From: Undaria pinnatifida | Taxonomy: Eukaryota; Sar; Phaeophyceae; Laminariales; Alariaceae | Direction: 5' to 3' | DNA length: 64,000 nt | NCBI GenBank assembly: GCA_012845835.1 | Contig: JABAKD010000012.1 | Location: 14,517,695-14,581,694, forward strand | In this document: positions 11,128 through 23,459 of the stretch, one piece after another | Layout of the letters: every line of letters starts with the position of its first letter | How positions within the stretch are numbered: position 1 is the stretch's first letter | Position numbers and translations under genes: made by a program | The notes under the pieces: model-generated | The model's database searches: none | Seen by the model: the letters and a program-made list of their open reading frames with translations, nothing else | What the model was told of the DNA's origin: nothing

Positions 11128-13289
11128 TGGGCGGCGGAGGGCGATGGGCGCCCGCGCTGTGTGAACGGGAGTGCGATGGCCATGCGCGGTGTGTAACCGA
11201 ACCGGGATAATTCTTGTGAGACAGGCGAGGTTTTGTCCGCGCGGGCGCGCGGATTTGACTAAACAAACTTGCTCATATTGTTCGGCCAATTTGGTTCTAA
11301 AAATAATAACCGTTTAATATTCGTATTAATATTACAACGGTTCTTAACGTCTCGCTCAGATGGATACAGGATACATGAGTATTACATATTACAATTGCAC
11401 TAATAATTTTACGTTTTACCAGTTGCAGCACTACATGCACCCATAAATTCTACTACGTAGTGTACCTGGTACTACGTAGCTAAATTTCAAAATGGCTCGA
11501 CATCTCTGCGTACAAGCACGTCGAATAAAAAGGGTTTGTAAATTATTGCTGAACACCGTTCGCTCGCAAGGAAAAGGAATACATCCTCTTCGCATGACAT
11601 GCACGCGATCAGGCCGATAAGATATGTCTTTGCAGCGACGGATTTCGAGGGGCACCGAAAACGCGGCGAGCGAGAACAAAAGCGGCCGAGGAATTGACAC
11701 CAACACAGACTCCGGACCACGGGGTGGCAGCGAATTCCCAAAGAGAAGAGCCTACGTAGTCCGCTGAGAGAGAAGGATTGAAAGTGGGCAGACGAGGACG
11801 CGCGGGACACGGACATGTACGAGATACGGGCTGTGAATGAATATGTATGAAAGGCAAGGTTAGGGTTAGCCCTTTTCTGTCCCTGCACTGTACGGAAACA
11901 TATGTATGTCTTGACTGTAATTCCAAATACACTATACCCGAAAAAAGAGTGCTGAACAGTCTAACGGGGTCAACACGTGGCGGAGTCGTTTTCAGTGGTC
12001 ATCGTGTCGTTTCCGGTTAGCTGACGACGTGACAACATTTGCGGCGGGAACGATTTTTTGCGGAAACAGAAACAGAAACCAAGAGGAAGCGGGGAGGGGG
12101 GCAGCAAAAGGCGGTGCGCGCATTCGCTCCGGCCGCCGCCTTTTACACATCCATGCAGAGGAGGGGGGGGGGCGGGGATAAGGAGGAGACGGGGGGTGAG
12201 GGTAGGGGCGGGGGAAGGCGGGGGTAAGAGGGAGCGGGAGGAGGGAGGGACGGGCGCACGGGGGGGCGGGGGGGGGGTGAACGGTTAGAGGTTGGAAGAG
12301 GAGGAAGGGGAGAAGTAAAAGTCTATCCCACCTCAGTAGCCGCCATCGACGCAGCCTACAGTGCACATCCTCACCGCCGCGATCCCTCCGCGCCGACGCC
12401 GCTACCACCGCGGGCGACAGCAGCAATCGTTGCGTCCGGAGCATTGCATTTTGGCCAACACAACTCGTCATTGTGGATATACAGCCCGATCCTCTTGTGC
12501 ACCATGGGTCACCCGGGATAGAGTAGGGTCTGACTGTTTTTAGTTCTAAAGCGAGGCTCTGGGTGAGAGCGTCCAACCAACGAGGAGTGACGTTCAAACG
12601 ATACTAGCATCCAACCGCGGCCCCTACATCACCTTTCGTCGTATTGTACGAGCATGGAAAGTTTTTGAGATTGCAACCAAGTATCTTCGTCGCACACATG
12701 TTCGTGTTATTTGCGGTTGAAGCGCGATAGATAGTCAGCCGGCGCGGCAGCGCTGCTACCATCGGCAGCGGCGGGGGGGGGGTGGACCACTAGGCCCGCA
12801 GCGTTAGGCTGGTTACCCTAGCGACCGGCGACATGGAGGTGTATTCCGTTTTAAATCAGGTAGCGCTTTGGAAGCAGTGGCTAGCGAATAGCCTCGGACG
12901 CGTCGCTACTATTACTAGTTGTACGGGAACGTAAATGGAGACATTAATTGCACATTCCTGTACTGTACGTTTTGTATGCGGCGAGTTGCAGAGAATACAC
13001 TGTTGAACTATCTACGAACATGCGACTCAAACATATAAAAAGGCAACGTTTCCATTAATCGGTGGTTATCATTTTTGTGAGCACGAATACTTGCCGGCAG
13101 CAAAGTATTCCCATTTTGTATGCCATGGGCGACACTCCTGCACCCTGCAGCATCTCAAGCCCAGTCTGAATCTGCCATACAATCGACAGCCGATCGGCCG
13201 GCGCGAGCAAGCCATCATACCCCGCCGCCCTCGCGACCCTCCACGCCTCCGTCCCCGCCCGACTACTCTGCCTCCTGCAAGCATCCGCA
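11128..13289. other. Gene-poor interval with purine-rich tract
   Basis: No supported gene. A G/A-rich low-complexity tract runs from about 12080 to 12320, with short G runs at 12170 and 12265. Its complement gives a long Pro-rich open frame (11992-12597) that I regard as compositional. A G run is at 12772-12781. The frame at 13055-13289 (minus) is protein-like but unassigned. Confidence 0.5.
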
Positions 13290-13801
13290 TGTTGGTAAAC
13301 TCGTGGCTTCTGGGGAAAATATGTTGTATTATTGAGCAATTGCCCTTCTGAGACAGGTAGGCAAGGTGGAGTGAGCAGGGTGGGGGCGCTCGTGGGCGCG
13401 CACAACCTCACCCTCAGGATCACGCTATGCAACTAACCGATCACGCATAACATAGAACACGGCCTAATGTACTTTCAGACGTGCCACAAAACCCTCGGGT
13501 TGTTGCCCATACCCTAAAAAATACCCCTAACATGACAATAGCCCGATAGTCAGACCTACAGCAACAATGCCTGAACCTTCCTACTGGATAAGTGTCAAAT
13601 GTACCACATACCAATGTACCGACACACACACCTACGGTCCATTGTATAGCTCGTACTTGTGTACAACCTATCGAAGTACCACAAAGAGTATTCCCAGACT
13701 ATCCAGCATCAACTTACTACAATTGACAATTCAATATTCAAACTATCCAATCAGATGATCTACAGCAGCTCGGCCGATACACACTGCCGCTATCACCAAC
13801 A
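13290..13801 (-). repeat. 3' LTR of copia element 2
   Basis: 512 bp, tgttggt...accaaca. About 98% identical to the other LTR; differences include the run near 13505-13515 and one extra ca in a ca-repeat near 13628. Confidence 0.93.
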
Positions 13802-13823
13802 CCCTCCCTAGGGGCTGTTGTAT

Positions 13824-14726
13824 CTACCAGACACACAACATGCAGTATGACAAACAAAAATAATTCAGACTCCTACTTCCTAGAGCCCAATGTAAAGTCA
13901 CGGTGAACTTCAAAATACTTCTCGGCAGAGCCTTCGTGAGGATGTCCGCATGTTTTTTTTCGCTGGGAACATGCGTGATCTCGATCACACCCTCCTCGGT
14001 CAGATTTCTAAAAAAGTGGTGCCTCACGTCGATGTGCTTACTCCTGCTCGAGCTAAGCGGATTCTCTGCAAGCGCAATCGCTCCCTCGTTGTCCTCAAGG
14101 ACGTCAATTTTACGAGGCTCCACACTAGACCTCAAGAACTGAAGCATTCCGTTCACAAACAGAGACTCCTTCACACCATCGCCCATCGCAAGATACTCTG
14201 CCTCAGAAGTCGACTGCGAAACGCATTTCTGCGTCCAAGAAAGCCAAGCTACAAGACAGGCAGCCACAATAACTAGTGCTCCCGATACTGATCTACGGTC
14301 AGTGGCCTTGCTGGCAAAGTCTGCATCTACGTACACCAATGTGCCTACGTCATCAACCGTACTGTCTCTCTTGTACTTCAGAGTTAGATGTGCCGTTTCC
14401 AGAAGATAGTTCAGAATCTTTTGAGCTGCCTTCCAGTCTCTCTTCTTTGGCTCATGAGAGTGCCTCGCCACCGCCCGCACAGCATTCGAGATGTCGGGCC
14501 TCGTCCCATTGGCGACCCACATCAGGCACCCCACCACCTCTCGGAACGGCACATCTCCTGCCTCCTCATCCTCCATCACGGACGTGTTATCGTTAGCAGA
14601 TCGGGCTGGTGCGACAAATTTTGAATCTCTCAAGCACACTCCTGATGTAACTCTCCTGAGAAATCTCAATCGTGCCAGCCTCGCGGTCGCGAATAAATGC
14701 GCAACCAAGAAAGAACTTAACCTCAC
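13824..14726 (-). pseudogene. Copia element 2 RNase H domain (separate frame)
   Basis: The frame contains the copia RNase H landmarks VDADFAS, STSEAEYLAMGDGVKE, EDNEGAIALAENP and SKHIDVRHHF, then the typical HVPSEKKHADILTKAL end. It should be fused to RT, but a frameshift near 14610-14630 separates them: the RT frame ends KICRTSPIC while this frame picks up LRDSKFVAPARSANDNTS. The RPDISNAVRAVARHS connection motif is intact. Catalytic acidic residues appear preserved. Confidence 0.85.
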
Positions 14727-15630
14727 CCAAATTCTTCGTAGGAAGAGAATCGCCTAGAGCTTCTACAACCACCTTGGCAAGACTCTTCGTTCCTGCATAC
14801 AGAATATCATCCACGTGAATCGCGACCATCCCTATCACCTCGTCTCCCATCATGAAACGCAGCACACAGGGGTCACACAGAGACTGCTCAAACCCAATCC
14901 TCTTATAGAGAATATCATCCACGTGAATCGCGACCATCCCTATCACCTCGTCTCCCATCATGAAACGCAGCACACAGGGGTCACACAGAGACTGCTCAAA
15001 CCCAATCCTCTTTAGATCCGATACTAGCCTCTCGTAAAATGTTCTAGATGCCTGCTTCAATCCGTACAAACTCTTGTTCAGACGGACAACCTTTCCTGAC
15101 ATCGAACCACAGCCAGGAGGCAACTTCATGACTACCTCGTGATCCAACTTCGACTGAACAAACGCCTGCTCAATGTCCCAGTGGAGTAATTCCGAATCAT
15201 ACTTGCACGCCAATGCTACCAACAATCGAATTGATGCAGGATTTGCAGTAGGCGAGAAAGTCTCAAGATAGTCTACACCATACTTCTGCCTGAAGCCCTT
15301 CGCGACAAGCCTAGCCTTGGCCTTCACTATCTTTCCTGTTTCGTCTGCTTTCCATTTGAAAACCCATCTAGCATCTATCACGTTACAGCCTATTGGGATC
15401 TTTACCACTAACGTGAACGTTCCTGTCCTTATCAAGCCTTCAACTTCTGCAGACATAGCTCCATCCCAAATCGTGGCGTACTTCGATTGTCGAGCTTCTT
15501 GATAGCTATCAGGCTCAGACTCTACGTCCTGCACTAGTTCTTTCGGCAATTCCACTGAGTCACCTGCTCTCTGCTCCGCCAACAGCGCATATATTATCTC
15601 TGTTGCGCAGACGGGCCCTAGAGTGGCCAC
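14593..15630 (-). pseudogene. Copia element 2 reverse transcriptase with duplicated active site
   Basis: RT motifs are clear: DARWVFKWKADETGK, KARLVAKGFRQKYGVDY, ETFSPTANPASIRLL, LHWDIEQAFVQSKL, LNKSLYGLKQASR and MVAIHVDDIL. The last lies in a 36-residue segment present twice in tandem, from an exact 108-bp duplication at about 14801-15016. The copy therefore carries two HVDD catalytic motifs in one frame, which should disrupt the palm fold. The frame does not join the upstream integrase frame: there is a shift near 15620. Confidence 0.9.
14801..15016. repeat. 108-bp exact tandem duplication in RT
   Basis: agaatatcatccacgtgaat starts at 14801 and again at 14909. The unit is a multiple of three, so the frame stays open through both copies. 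Confidence 0.9.
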
Positions 15631-17924
15631 AAGGCCAGAGACATTCTGCTGGTTAACTGCACGGGTTTGCGCGCGAGTTCTACCTTCTCTTCATCATTCT
15701 CACGCGCAGGGTTGTTGAAATCAGCTAGCTCAGCTACATGCCGCGGACGACGAGCAACTGGAGGAGATGCCTCTGCCTCTGCCTCCTGCCCTCCCGGCCC
15801 TACAGACTCTGTACCCTGCTCTTCAGGACCCACCGACTCTAGTTCCCCCACATCTTGCCCTCCCTGCCCCTCACCATCGGTGAACTCAGGTGCTGGAGAC
15901 GACACAGAGGGAACGGGCGAAGATGGCACAGAGGGGGCAAACGGCGATCGACCTACACTTTCTGCGTCAACACTTTCAACCACATCGACTGCTTCACCAG
16001 GGGGGACCACTACCTCGTTCGTTGCTGCACCAGAGGGAACCACTGCCGCGTTATTTCGCAACAGTGTGTGGGCAACTCCCCTCCCTACAAGCGGCCATAC
16101 CTCGGCTTCTACATCGTTGTCACTTTCCTCCCCTCCCTCCTCCGCGGTCTCTATCGGCAATGGAGGTTGCGGTGGAGGGAGTTGTGACGGCAACGCCTCC
16201 CACGTTGCATCCCTCGTTTCCTGAATAGTCCCAACCCTTGTAAGTACTCTATAACAATCACGCGGGTGATCTCTCGAAGGACCGACATAAAAGCAACTCT
16301 CACCCTTCGGAAACAGCTTCGACGGTCGCTGCCACTTGCAGTACGCCGGTTTTAAAAATTGATAAGGTTTAGCAGGACGAGCTTCCCCATACCACATTTC
16401 ATACGGTGACTTGGAATCGGGGTTAGCAGAACAAGCCGTGTGATTAAGTGCCTCGCGAGCCCAGTGCATTGCCTCAGCCCAGAGTCTGTCAGTCTTAGGT
16501 AACTGTACATGCCCAAAAAGAACTTTCGCCTGAACACGAGCCGCCATTGCGGCCTCCTCTATCAATCCCAAGCCACGCTCTGCAACACCGTTGTATTGAG
16601 GACTGTAAGCTGGGGTGAACTCTTGCTTAATCAAGAGCTCATTGCACACAGATGCAAATTCTCCACCGAAAAACCCCCCTCCATTGTCGGATCTAACAAT
16701 CTCAACCAATGATGGGATTCCATCAGCACGCACACTAGCAAGAAAACTCCGGAAAGCACTCGCAGCGTCTGATTTACTTCTCAGGAAATAGATCCATGCA
16801 CGCCTTGTGAAATCATCCTTCACAATCATGAGGTAATACTTTCCCCCTATGGACACAACGGCCTTCTTCCCTCCCAGGTCAACATAAACTCTCCCTAACT
16901 TTTTATCTGATCTACATTTAGTTTCGCGAGCAATCCCTTTTCTAATTGCCTTCGACATCGAACATCCCGTACAAGCATCTAGGCTACCAGTCAACTTAAT
17001 ACCCAGTCGCTTTGCAGTAGTACGAAGTAACCCTTCATGTGAGTGAGCATAAATGTTATGAAAGTCATTCACATCCATACTCGTTTCGTGCTCGGGGTTT
17101 GAAGGAGTGAGGGCAGCCAACACGGATCCAATAGAGTCATCACCCACACAATACGCAGTCGCAACAAGCATGCCATCGAAATTCTCAAAAACCACATGTC
17201 CGTGGAAAGCAGTAATCACATCACGAGGACCACCAAGACCATTCCATGACTCGCCATCAAATTCTGCGCTGGAGGCAAAAAGGTTGTACCCCAATTTAGG
17301 ATAGTATAGCACATTCTTCAACTCTACCAAAAACTCGTTGTCAGCACACACGAACACCAATTCCAGAGTTCCTGAAAGAGCTACCTCACAAGTCACGCCA
17401 CCAATTCCCTTTACATTCTTGTGGCAAGGCTTCACATCCTTCATACACGAGAGAGAATCTGTCAAGTGGAAAGCGGTACCTGTGTCTGCATACCAATCGA
17501 AACACCTCTTCTTGGTGAGAGTGGCATATTCACGAATAGAATCACGAATAACACGATCACTACCGACATAGTTCCTTATCCTGTCCGCCACTTCACTATA
17601 CAGCGTTGGAATATCAGCACTATAAGAATTCACCCAATTCACCAGTACAGAGTCATGCCACGATGCAAGATACGTGTCATCACTCCAATCGTCTGAGAGA
17701 TTTTGGGACAGAAACACCATGGTATCATTCCAGGTATCCCTCAGGTCCGAGTCAGTTTGGGACAGAAGCACTAACAACTCAGATATCTCACCGTTTTCAT
17801 TCTTGGCGTCCTCGGATGATCCGGTCTGGGAGGGATGAGCGATCACACGAGCCAGGCAGTCCTTCTTCACGTGACCGACCTCCCCACACTTAAAACACTT
17901 CCCTTGAAACGCCGTTTTCTTAGA
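15618..17924 (-). pseudogene. Copia element 2 protease and integrase frame
   Basis: The frame opens after a TGA at 17925-17927. It starts with the nucleocapsid knuckle CFKCGEVGHVKKDC (17856-17897), a CX2CX4HX4C zinc motif. Protease follows with YADTGTAFHLTD. The GAG-pre-integrase zinc region has HNIYAHSHEGLLR and CTGCSMSK. The integrase core shows the first Asp in VYVDLGGKK, the second in IVRSDNGGGF and Glu in YNGVAERGLGL. The C-terminal part carries KPYQFLKPAYCKW and a long Ser/Pro/Glu-rich spacer before RT. It ends at 15618, where the frame is lost before RT begins. Confidence 0.92.
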
Positions 17925-19196
17925 TCAATCAGACTCGGAATTAGACCTTGACTTGTAATTCTGCTTCTTCGCACTCTTCTTCTCAGGCCTAGACATCAGA
18001 GCAACACTGTGTTTCTTCGGACCACCTTGAGTCTGCAAGTCGAGGTACCGTTCACGCACTTTAGTCTCTATAAACGACGGGTCATTCGGGCAGAACACCC
18101 CCAGAGTTTCACGCAGAGTCTTATATTCATGCGACAGCCCCTCGAGCGTCAGGTTGCACACCTCTCTGTCATCTTTCTTGACTTCCAGCATTTGAAGCAC
18201 ACCAAGCGTCTCTCTCACAGATGCAAAGAAGATCGAGGGATTCTCATTCGAACGCATGCGCAGTGGTTTGAGTTTCTCCTCCTGCACACGAATCTGACTC
18301 TGGCTCAACGGCAGAAAATGATCTTCCAGCACTCAAAAACCCTTGCTAGAAGAACCAGCGTGGCAAACCATAGTTTTCAGACTATCCTTCTTCAAGCAGT
18401 CGAACAGAAACCACCATGCCATCTCAGCCTGACGCAGCACGCCCACACTGAATCCTTTCTTTACCCAGGGGGTCAAGTCGAAGCCAATGTCAGCAATCGG
18501 AATCTCAGTCTCGGAAACAAACGCCTCATACAGATTGTTGTGCCGGGCACTTGGCAGAAAATTCTGCGACCATGAGGGGTAAGACACGTCTGTCCCATCG
18601 AAAACAGGAGCCTTGGGAACTTTGAAAGGACCCCCACCCAACTTCTCTCCTGTATCAGTAATGCCGGCCCCAGGAATCAGATTGTTTCCACTGGCGACAC
18701 TTTCCCACCACCTGCTCGACGGAGTAGGTTCGGGAGGAACAGAGGACTGGCTTCCGAGAGCCCTACCTACAGTCCCGGGAACGAAAGACTGGCTACCTAC
18801 AGCCCCACTTCCAATCCCAATCAAACCAAAGCTTGTAGCACCAGCAGAGGAACGATTAACAGCGAATACATTAGGGTTCAAGCCTGAGCGAGCAAGGCCG
18901 CTACTCCCAACCCCCATGCTAGACGCGCCAAGGCCTTGGGCATCGCCGCCCATACCTCCCGCGGTCCTGCCAGTAGCATCATCGGTAGAATGCGTACCAC
19001 CAGCATACTCTGTTCCGCCGCCTCCCGGCGCGACAGCAGACACAAAGGACTCCACTTGCTCCTTCTGTTGATCAACAAGCTACGTGACTAGAGTCGTAAG
19101 TTGGGACAACTGCGTCTCTAGGGAAGCCATCCTCTCAGCAACATCCTGCGGATTACTCTGAACTCGGCCACCCGCAGGTGTCCCCGGTTCAGCCAT
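17925..19196 (-). pseudogene. Copia element 2 gag with three nonsense codons
   Basis: One frame runs from ATG at 19196 (AEPGTPAGGRVQSNPQD) into protease, broken by TAG at 19082-19080, TGA at 18335-18333 and TGA at 17927-17925. The three open pieces are 19196-19083, 19079-18336 and 18332-17928. The second is Gly/Ser-rich and then carries the capsid-like FKVPKAPVFDGTDVSYPSW. The third has the helical LKPLRMRSNENPSIFFASVR and LTLEGLSHEYKTLRETL segments common in copia gag. Each stop could come from one C-to-T change (CAG to TAG, CGA to TGA), but the ancestral codons are inferred. Confidence 0.85.
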
Positions 19197-19287
19197 GATG
19201 AGACAGGTTGATCAGGCCTCTCTCGTACAGCAGTCTAGTGTAGTCCAAGGGGACGACGGAGCAGTAGAAACTTTTGACGCTATAGCG

Positions 19288-19797
19288 TGTTGGTAAACTC
19301 GTGACTTCTGGGGAAAATATGTTGTATTATTGAGCAATTGCCCTTCTGAGACAGGTAGGCAAGGTGGAGTGAGCAGGGTGGGGGCGCTCGTGGGCGCGCA
19401 CAACCTCACCCTCAGGATCACGCTATGCAACTAACCGATCACGCATAACACAGAACACGGCCTAATGTACTTTCAGACGTGCCACAAAACCCTCGGGTTG
19501 TTGCCCGTACCACAAACAATACCCCTAACATGACAATAGCCCGATAGTCAGACCTACAGCAACAATGCCTGAACCTTCCTACTGGATAAGTGTCCAATGT
19601 ACCACATACCAATGTACCGACACACACCTACGGTCCATTGTATAGCTCGTACTTGTGTACAACCTACCGAAGTACCACAAAGAGTATTCCCAGACTATCC
19701 AGCATCAACTTACTACAATTGACAATTCAATATTCAAACTATCCAATCAGATGATCTACAGTAGCTCGGCCGATACACACTGCCGCTATCACCAACA
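19288..19797 (-). repeat. 5' LTR of copia element 2
   Basis: 510 bp, tgttggt...accaaca, followed at 19798 by the target duplication ccgca. Confidence 0.93.
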
Positions 19798-19850
19798 CCG
19801 CAAACCCTCGAGTGTGCCTCATTAGTAGGGGCTGCAACACGGCGTGCAAG

Positions 19851-20960
19851 CTACGGTTCTTGGTGATAGTTGGGAACGGGCATTGGTGGGAGGCCAAAAG
19901 CGTGTCTGCTCGGCCTCTGGTTCCCACCACGGCTGCTTTTGTAGCTTCCTCCTTCTCCGCGACGTGTTCTATCCAAATTTCTGATCCTAGCCACATCGGA
20001 TATTCCCTGCGAGTCGTGATCGATAATGTTTCCAAGATTTCCCCTCGGATTATTCCCCGCAATGTTCTCCGTAATGTTCACCGTAATGTTCCGCGTATCG
20101 CCCCCCGTCCAAGCTCTCGCCCGCATTAGACCACCCACTGGTGCCGCGCCCAAAGAATCCCCTGGCAAGAATCCGGATAATGCCGGGTGGAAAACCGCGC
20201 CTCGTGCACCCCTCCTCTTTTTCCTTCTCCTCCTGCGTATGCTATACGAGTAAAAGCGGCACCATGTCGCCCCCCCCCCGAGGGGAGACCTGGGACCCCA
20301 ACGAGAAACACGGCAGCTGCGGAGTGCTCGCGGTCCGTATCACACGCCGAAGGTTTAAGTCCTGAGGCGACTCTGGGCGACTGACACCTGAATCGGGGGT
20401 CGAGGTATTTATAGTTTCCATAGATCCTCCAGATGCAGAAGCAGTCATTTATCGACGCTATCCTACCTTTTCTTTAATTTGGATCCCCGCACGATTTTGA
20501 TTTTGATTTTTCTTGGCCGCTGCTGTAAGCGCGGGTACAGCCGGTCCCACCGGCGCCCGAATTCTGTCGGGTATCTTTCTGTTCGCCTACCCGGCTGGGC
20601 ATGGTGCCGGTTGCAGCTATTTCTGCCCCCGATTTGAATGAACTTTCGAAGGTTGATGTGTTGTGTTGTCCGACGGGTAGATTTGTTGATTCGAGATTGC
20701 TGGAGGGCATGATTGTTGGTGCCGAAGGTGGGGGAGAGCTCATGTCGACGAGGAGGGGGGTTCCTCCCAGGGCTATGAGCCGTTCGACCTCTTCTTCTCG
20801 CTCTGTCATGCTGGCCTTCCGCTCCTTTGCCGACTTCACGCACACTGGGCGATATATGTGGTATATAGCGGGGGGAGGGACGCACTAGACAATTGGAAGG
20901 TGTTAAGGCCACGTCGGCCGGAATGTCTGGCCGACCTCCGATCTCCCTTGGGGGGTGTTA
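19851..20960 (-). pseudogene. Gag-like retroelement debris
   Basis: Three minus-strand open pieces (20845-20474, 20448-20242, 20168-19851) have a retroelement gag flavour: a charged helical start (KASMTEREEEVERLIAL), then Ser/Thr/Pro-rich and Gly/Arg/Asn-rich stretches. They are in different frames. Upstream, the minus strand reads tgtaacaccccccaaggg from about 20962, resembling the start of a gypsy-type LTR. No protease or polymerase was found. It is probably a truncated LTR retrotransposon, unrelated in sequence to element 2, which sits directly beside it. Confidence 0.35.
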
Positions 20961-20962
20961 CA

Positions 20963-23208
20963 AGGGTTACTGTGGTTTGGGTAGGTGATTGGTAAGGTAA
21001 ACCGTTTTACCAATATTCAAACGGACGACTAGTGATCTTGACTTGTCTCTGTCTCGCGATCGAAGGTCAATCGTGGTTGGTGAACAATGTGACATTGATG
21101 GAGGCTTGATGAAAATTGACCAATCGGGCTGCTTGACAAAGAAAGATCCAGGAAAAATATCATTTATCCGCTTTTGCCCATGGCGAAGATACTAAATTAC
21201 TTGAGCAAAATACCTTCAAAAACGCTTGGAAGTTGTCTTTGTGTTGATTTATTCTTTCACTTCCAAAACCCTTCGTGATGGGTTTGACGTCGAAATAGGC
21301 TGGGGTAGAGGTTTTCATCGATGGCGTCCTCTTTGGCATCCCTAACACGGGCGCTTGGGGCGGTATCTGTAAACTGTGGTGTACCAGGTAGCCAGAAGCC
21401 TTTTTTCAACTATGACTGCACTGCCGTTTCTTTGCGCGAAAAAAGCTTCGCGTAATCAGACAGTAAGGTTGATTGTATCATGCTATTATTTCAAACTATA
21501 ATCCAATCACGAAGGCCGTGGTTGTTTTGATTATTTTCTAGCTGTTTGACGTTAGTATCGCCTACTAAATGCCATGCAAATACCGTATGGGTTTTAGAAT
21601 GCCCGTTATATAATATATACAAAAACGAAATATATTTGCTCTAGTGTATACATAAATCGTATGGGTTTCAGCACTACCATACAAACATGCAATACATATT
21701 ATATGGGTTAACATGCAATACATATTATATTGGTTGTAGTGTGCCACACTAAACGCCATACAAATCAACATAATACAATAATCGTGCTCAAACCAAGCCC
21801 GGTTTTGCTTGATTGCCAACACTAGTGTGAACGTATCAGCTTTTTGCAAGGAAAAGGATGTTCTGTAACTCACAAGTTATTTTTGTCGTAGACGTACTGC
21901 CGAGAGTGAGCGGATAATTTGCTGTCGTGTTCGAAAAAGCTGGTCCCGTGTTGTAGTCCCCGGCAAGTCCCCTGCACTTGAGTAGTTGCTTGAGCTACTC
22001 GGTGCATGCAATTGTGTATGTGTTTTGTTTTGCGATTTTCCCGCTTCTTCGACAAGATAGGACCTGTTTCGATCGCCTGGAATACTTTTGGCCTCAACCC
22101 GCCTTTCCGCCGACAGTACAGCTCGCAATGTATGCCAGATGGCTTTCAAGTCTTATCAAGTAGCGACATGATGGTTACTGACAAGTGGCATCTCTAATAC
22201 CTCCTCCCGTTAAGTCAACAATTTCTCACTCTGCATTAGATGCTAAAAAATCCCAAACAGAAGCACTTCTTCGTTGCTGGATTCTTCACGCTGTACTCGT
22301 AGATTTGATGAAGAAGCTCCCCAGTAATCAGCAGTAATAGCAGATTTCTTGACCCTCTCCTATCCAGTAATGGTGACGATGGTCGTGAACCGATGTGCCA
22401 GTTGCTTGACGCGTTCACGCGAGACGAGGCTCATAACCTGTTGTCCTTTAGGTGGCGGTGTGCAGCGCGTGTCAGCTCTTAGCTGGTATACGCTTGCGTA
22501 GGCTCGCTTGCGGATGACCCGATCAAGACACAGCCTGTACAAGTTTTAGAGGCTAAGGCAGACTCACGGCGAAGTGTGTCTGTAGAAGAGAAGAGAATAA
22601 GAGAAGAGAAGAAGATGATTGGCGACTCCAGGCCGATATTGTTTGATTGAATAATTTGCTCAGCAGATGAGAGCTGATGGTGAGCAAAGTGGAGTGATCG
22701 AGGTGGATCTGACCATCACCTGATCGAGACGGCACAATGCCTATGCTTCGCACAGATGTACTCTACGGATAATTTTCTGATCTACCTACAGGAACGTTCC
22801 TGAGGCTTGCTCGCGGTCTACCGTACCTATGGCAACGTTCTCTAATGTTTGCTTCTGGGATCTTAGCTACGTCAACATCTCGACAGTCAACCTAAATCGC
22901 ATTCCATGAATGTTGCTATGCGTACGTTATTCCGCCGCATTATGTTTCGTACTAATTACACCGCATTGCTCGTACGTACTACATGTACCAGGTTTTGGAC
23001 ATGACTAACCAGTAAACTGTTGTGCACATTATATCCAAGTTATTGCTGCTGAGACTTCTGCATGCTCAATACCGCATCCATAAACGACATCTAACAGACG
23101 TATTACAACTTTTTGTTGCACGAAAAACTCGCACTGTATACCAGATGACTTTTACGTGTTGTCAAGTGACGACACGATGGTTACGGACAAGTATCATCTC
23201 TAGCAGAT
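20963..23208. other. Gene-poor interval
   Basis: No supported gene. A 26-bp unit is tandemly repeated at about 21685-21736 (acatgcaatacatattatat core) within an AT-rich tract 21570-21790. The stretch 22127-22215 recurs in diverged form at 23130-23215. Confidence 0.5.
22127..22215. repeat. Diverged direct repeat, copy 1
   Basis: Shares tatgccagatggctttc...gacatgatggttactgacaag...catctcta with 23130-23215 at about 75% identity. Confidence 0.55.
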
Positions 23209-23215
23209 ACCCCGA
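23130..23215. repeat. Diverged direct repeat, copy 2
   Basis: Partner of 22127-22215. The TIR element at 23209-23373 begins at its right edge. Confidence 0.55.
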
Positions 23216-23373
23216 TTTAAGAGCGATTCGGGACAAGCCGAAGCATGCGCTCTTAAACACAAATCGCTCTTATATGTAGTGGAAAATATATGACCTTTAG
23301 TGTGGCGGAACATGCCGAGTTGGCCGCTCTTAACTCCCGAATGCTCTTAACACGGTTGCTCTTAAATCGGGGT
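23209..23373. mobile_element. 165-bp MITE-like element with 16-bp perfect TIRs
   Basis: The ends are accccgatttaagagc (23209-23224) and its exact complement (23358-23373). The interior repeats the core gctcttaa several times in both orientations, so the whole element can fold back. No target duplication is obvious, so the superfamily is unknown. Confidence 0.65.
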
Positions 23374-23459
23374 TCTCACTGCATTGCCCTTCGCACCCCA
23401 AGTTCCGAACATCCCAGTGTGACTGATGGCATTGATCGTTCCTCATTTCTACGCCCACT

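Larger units (their letters stand above)
13290..19797 (-). mobile_element. Full-length Ty1/copia LTR retrotransposon (element 2)
   Basis: Two LTRs (13290-13801 and 19288-19797) begin tgttggt and end accaaca, a perfect 7-bp terminal inverted repeat. The element is flanked by CCGCA on both sides (13285-13289 and 19798-19802), a clean 5-bp target duplication. Internal coding in minus orientation runs gag, CCHC knuckle, protease, integrase, RT, RNase H. LTRs differ at about ten positions plus a 2-bp indel, so insertion is fairly recent. Yet the coding region has three in-frame stops, two frameshifts and a 108-bp tandem duplication over the RT active site, so this copy cannot make a full polyprotein. 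A standard primer-binding site beside the 5' LTR was not recognised. Confidence 0.95.

Noticed and set aside
11992-12597. 201-codon Pro/Arg-rich open frame, minus strand
   Set aside because: Compositional, from the purine-rich tract; no domain or splice support.
13055-13289. Protein-kinase fragment on the minus strand
   Set aside because: RLSIVWQIQTGLEMLQGAGV is only loosely like a kinase helix; no catalytic loop or DFG motif is present.
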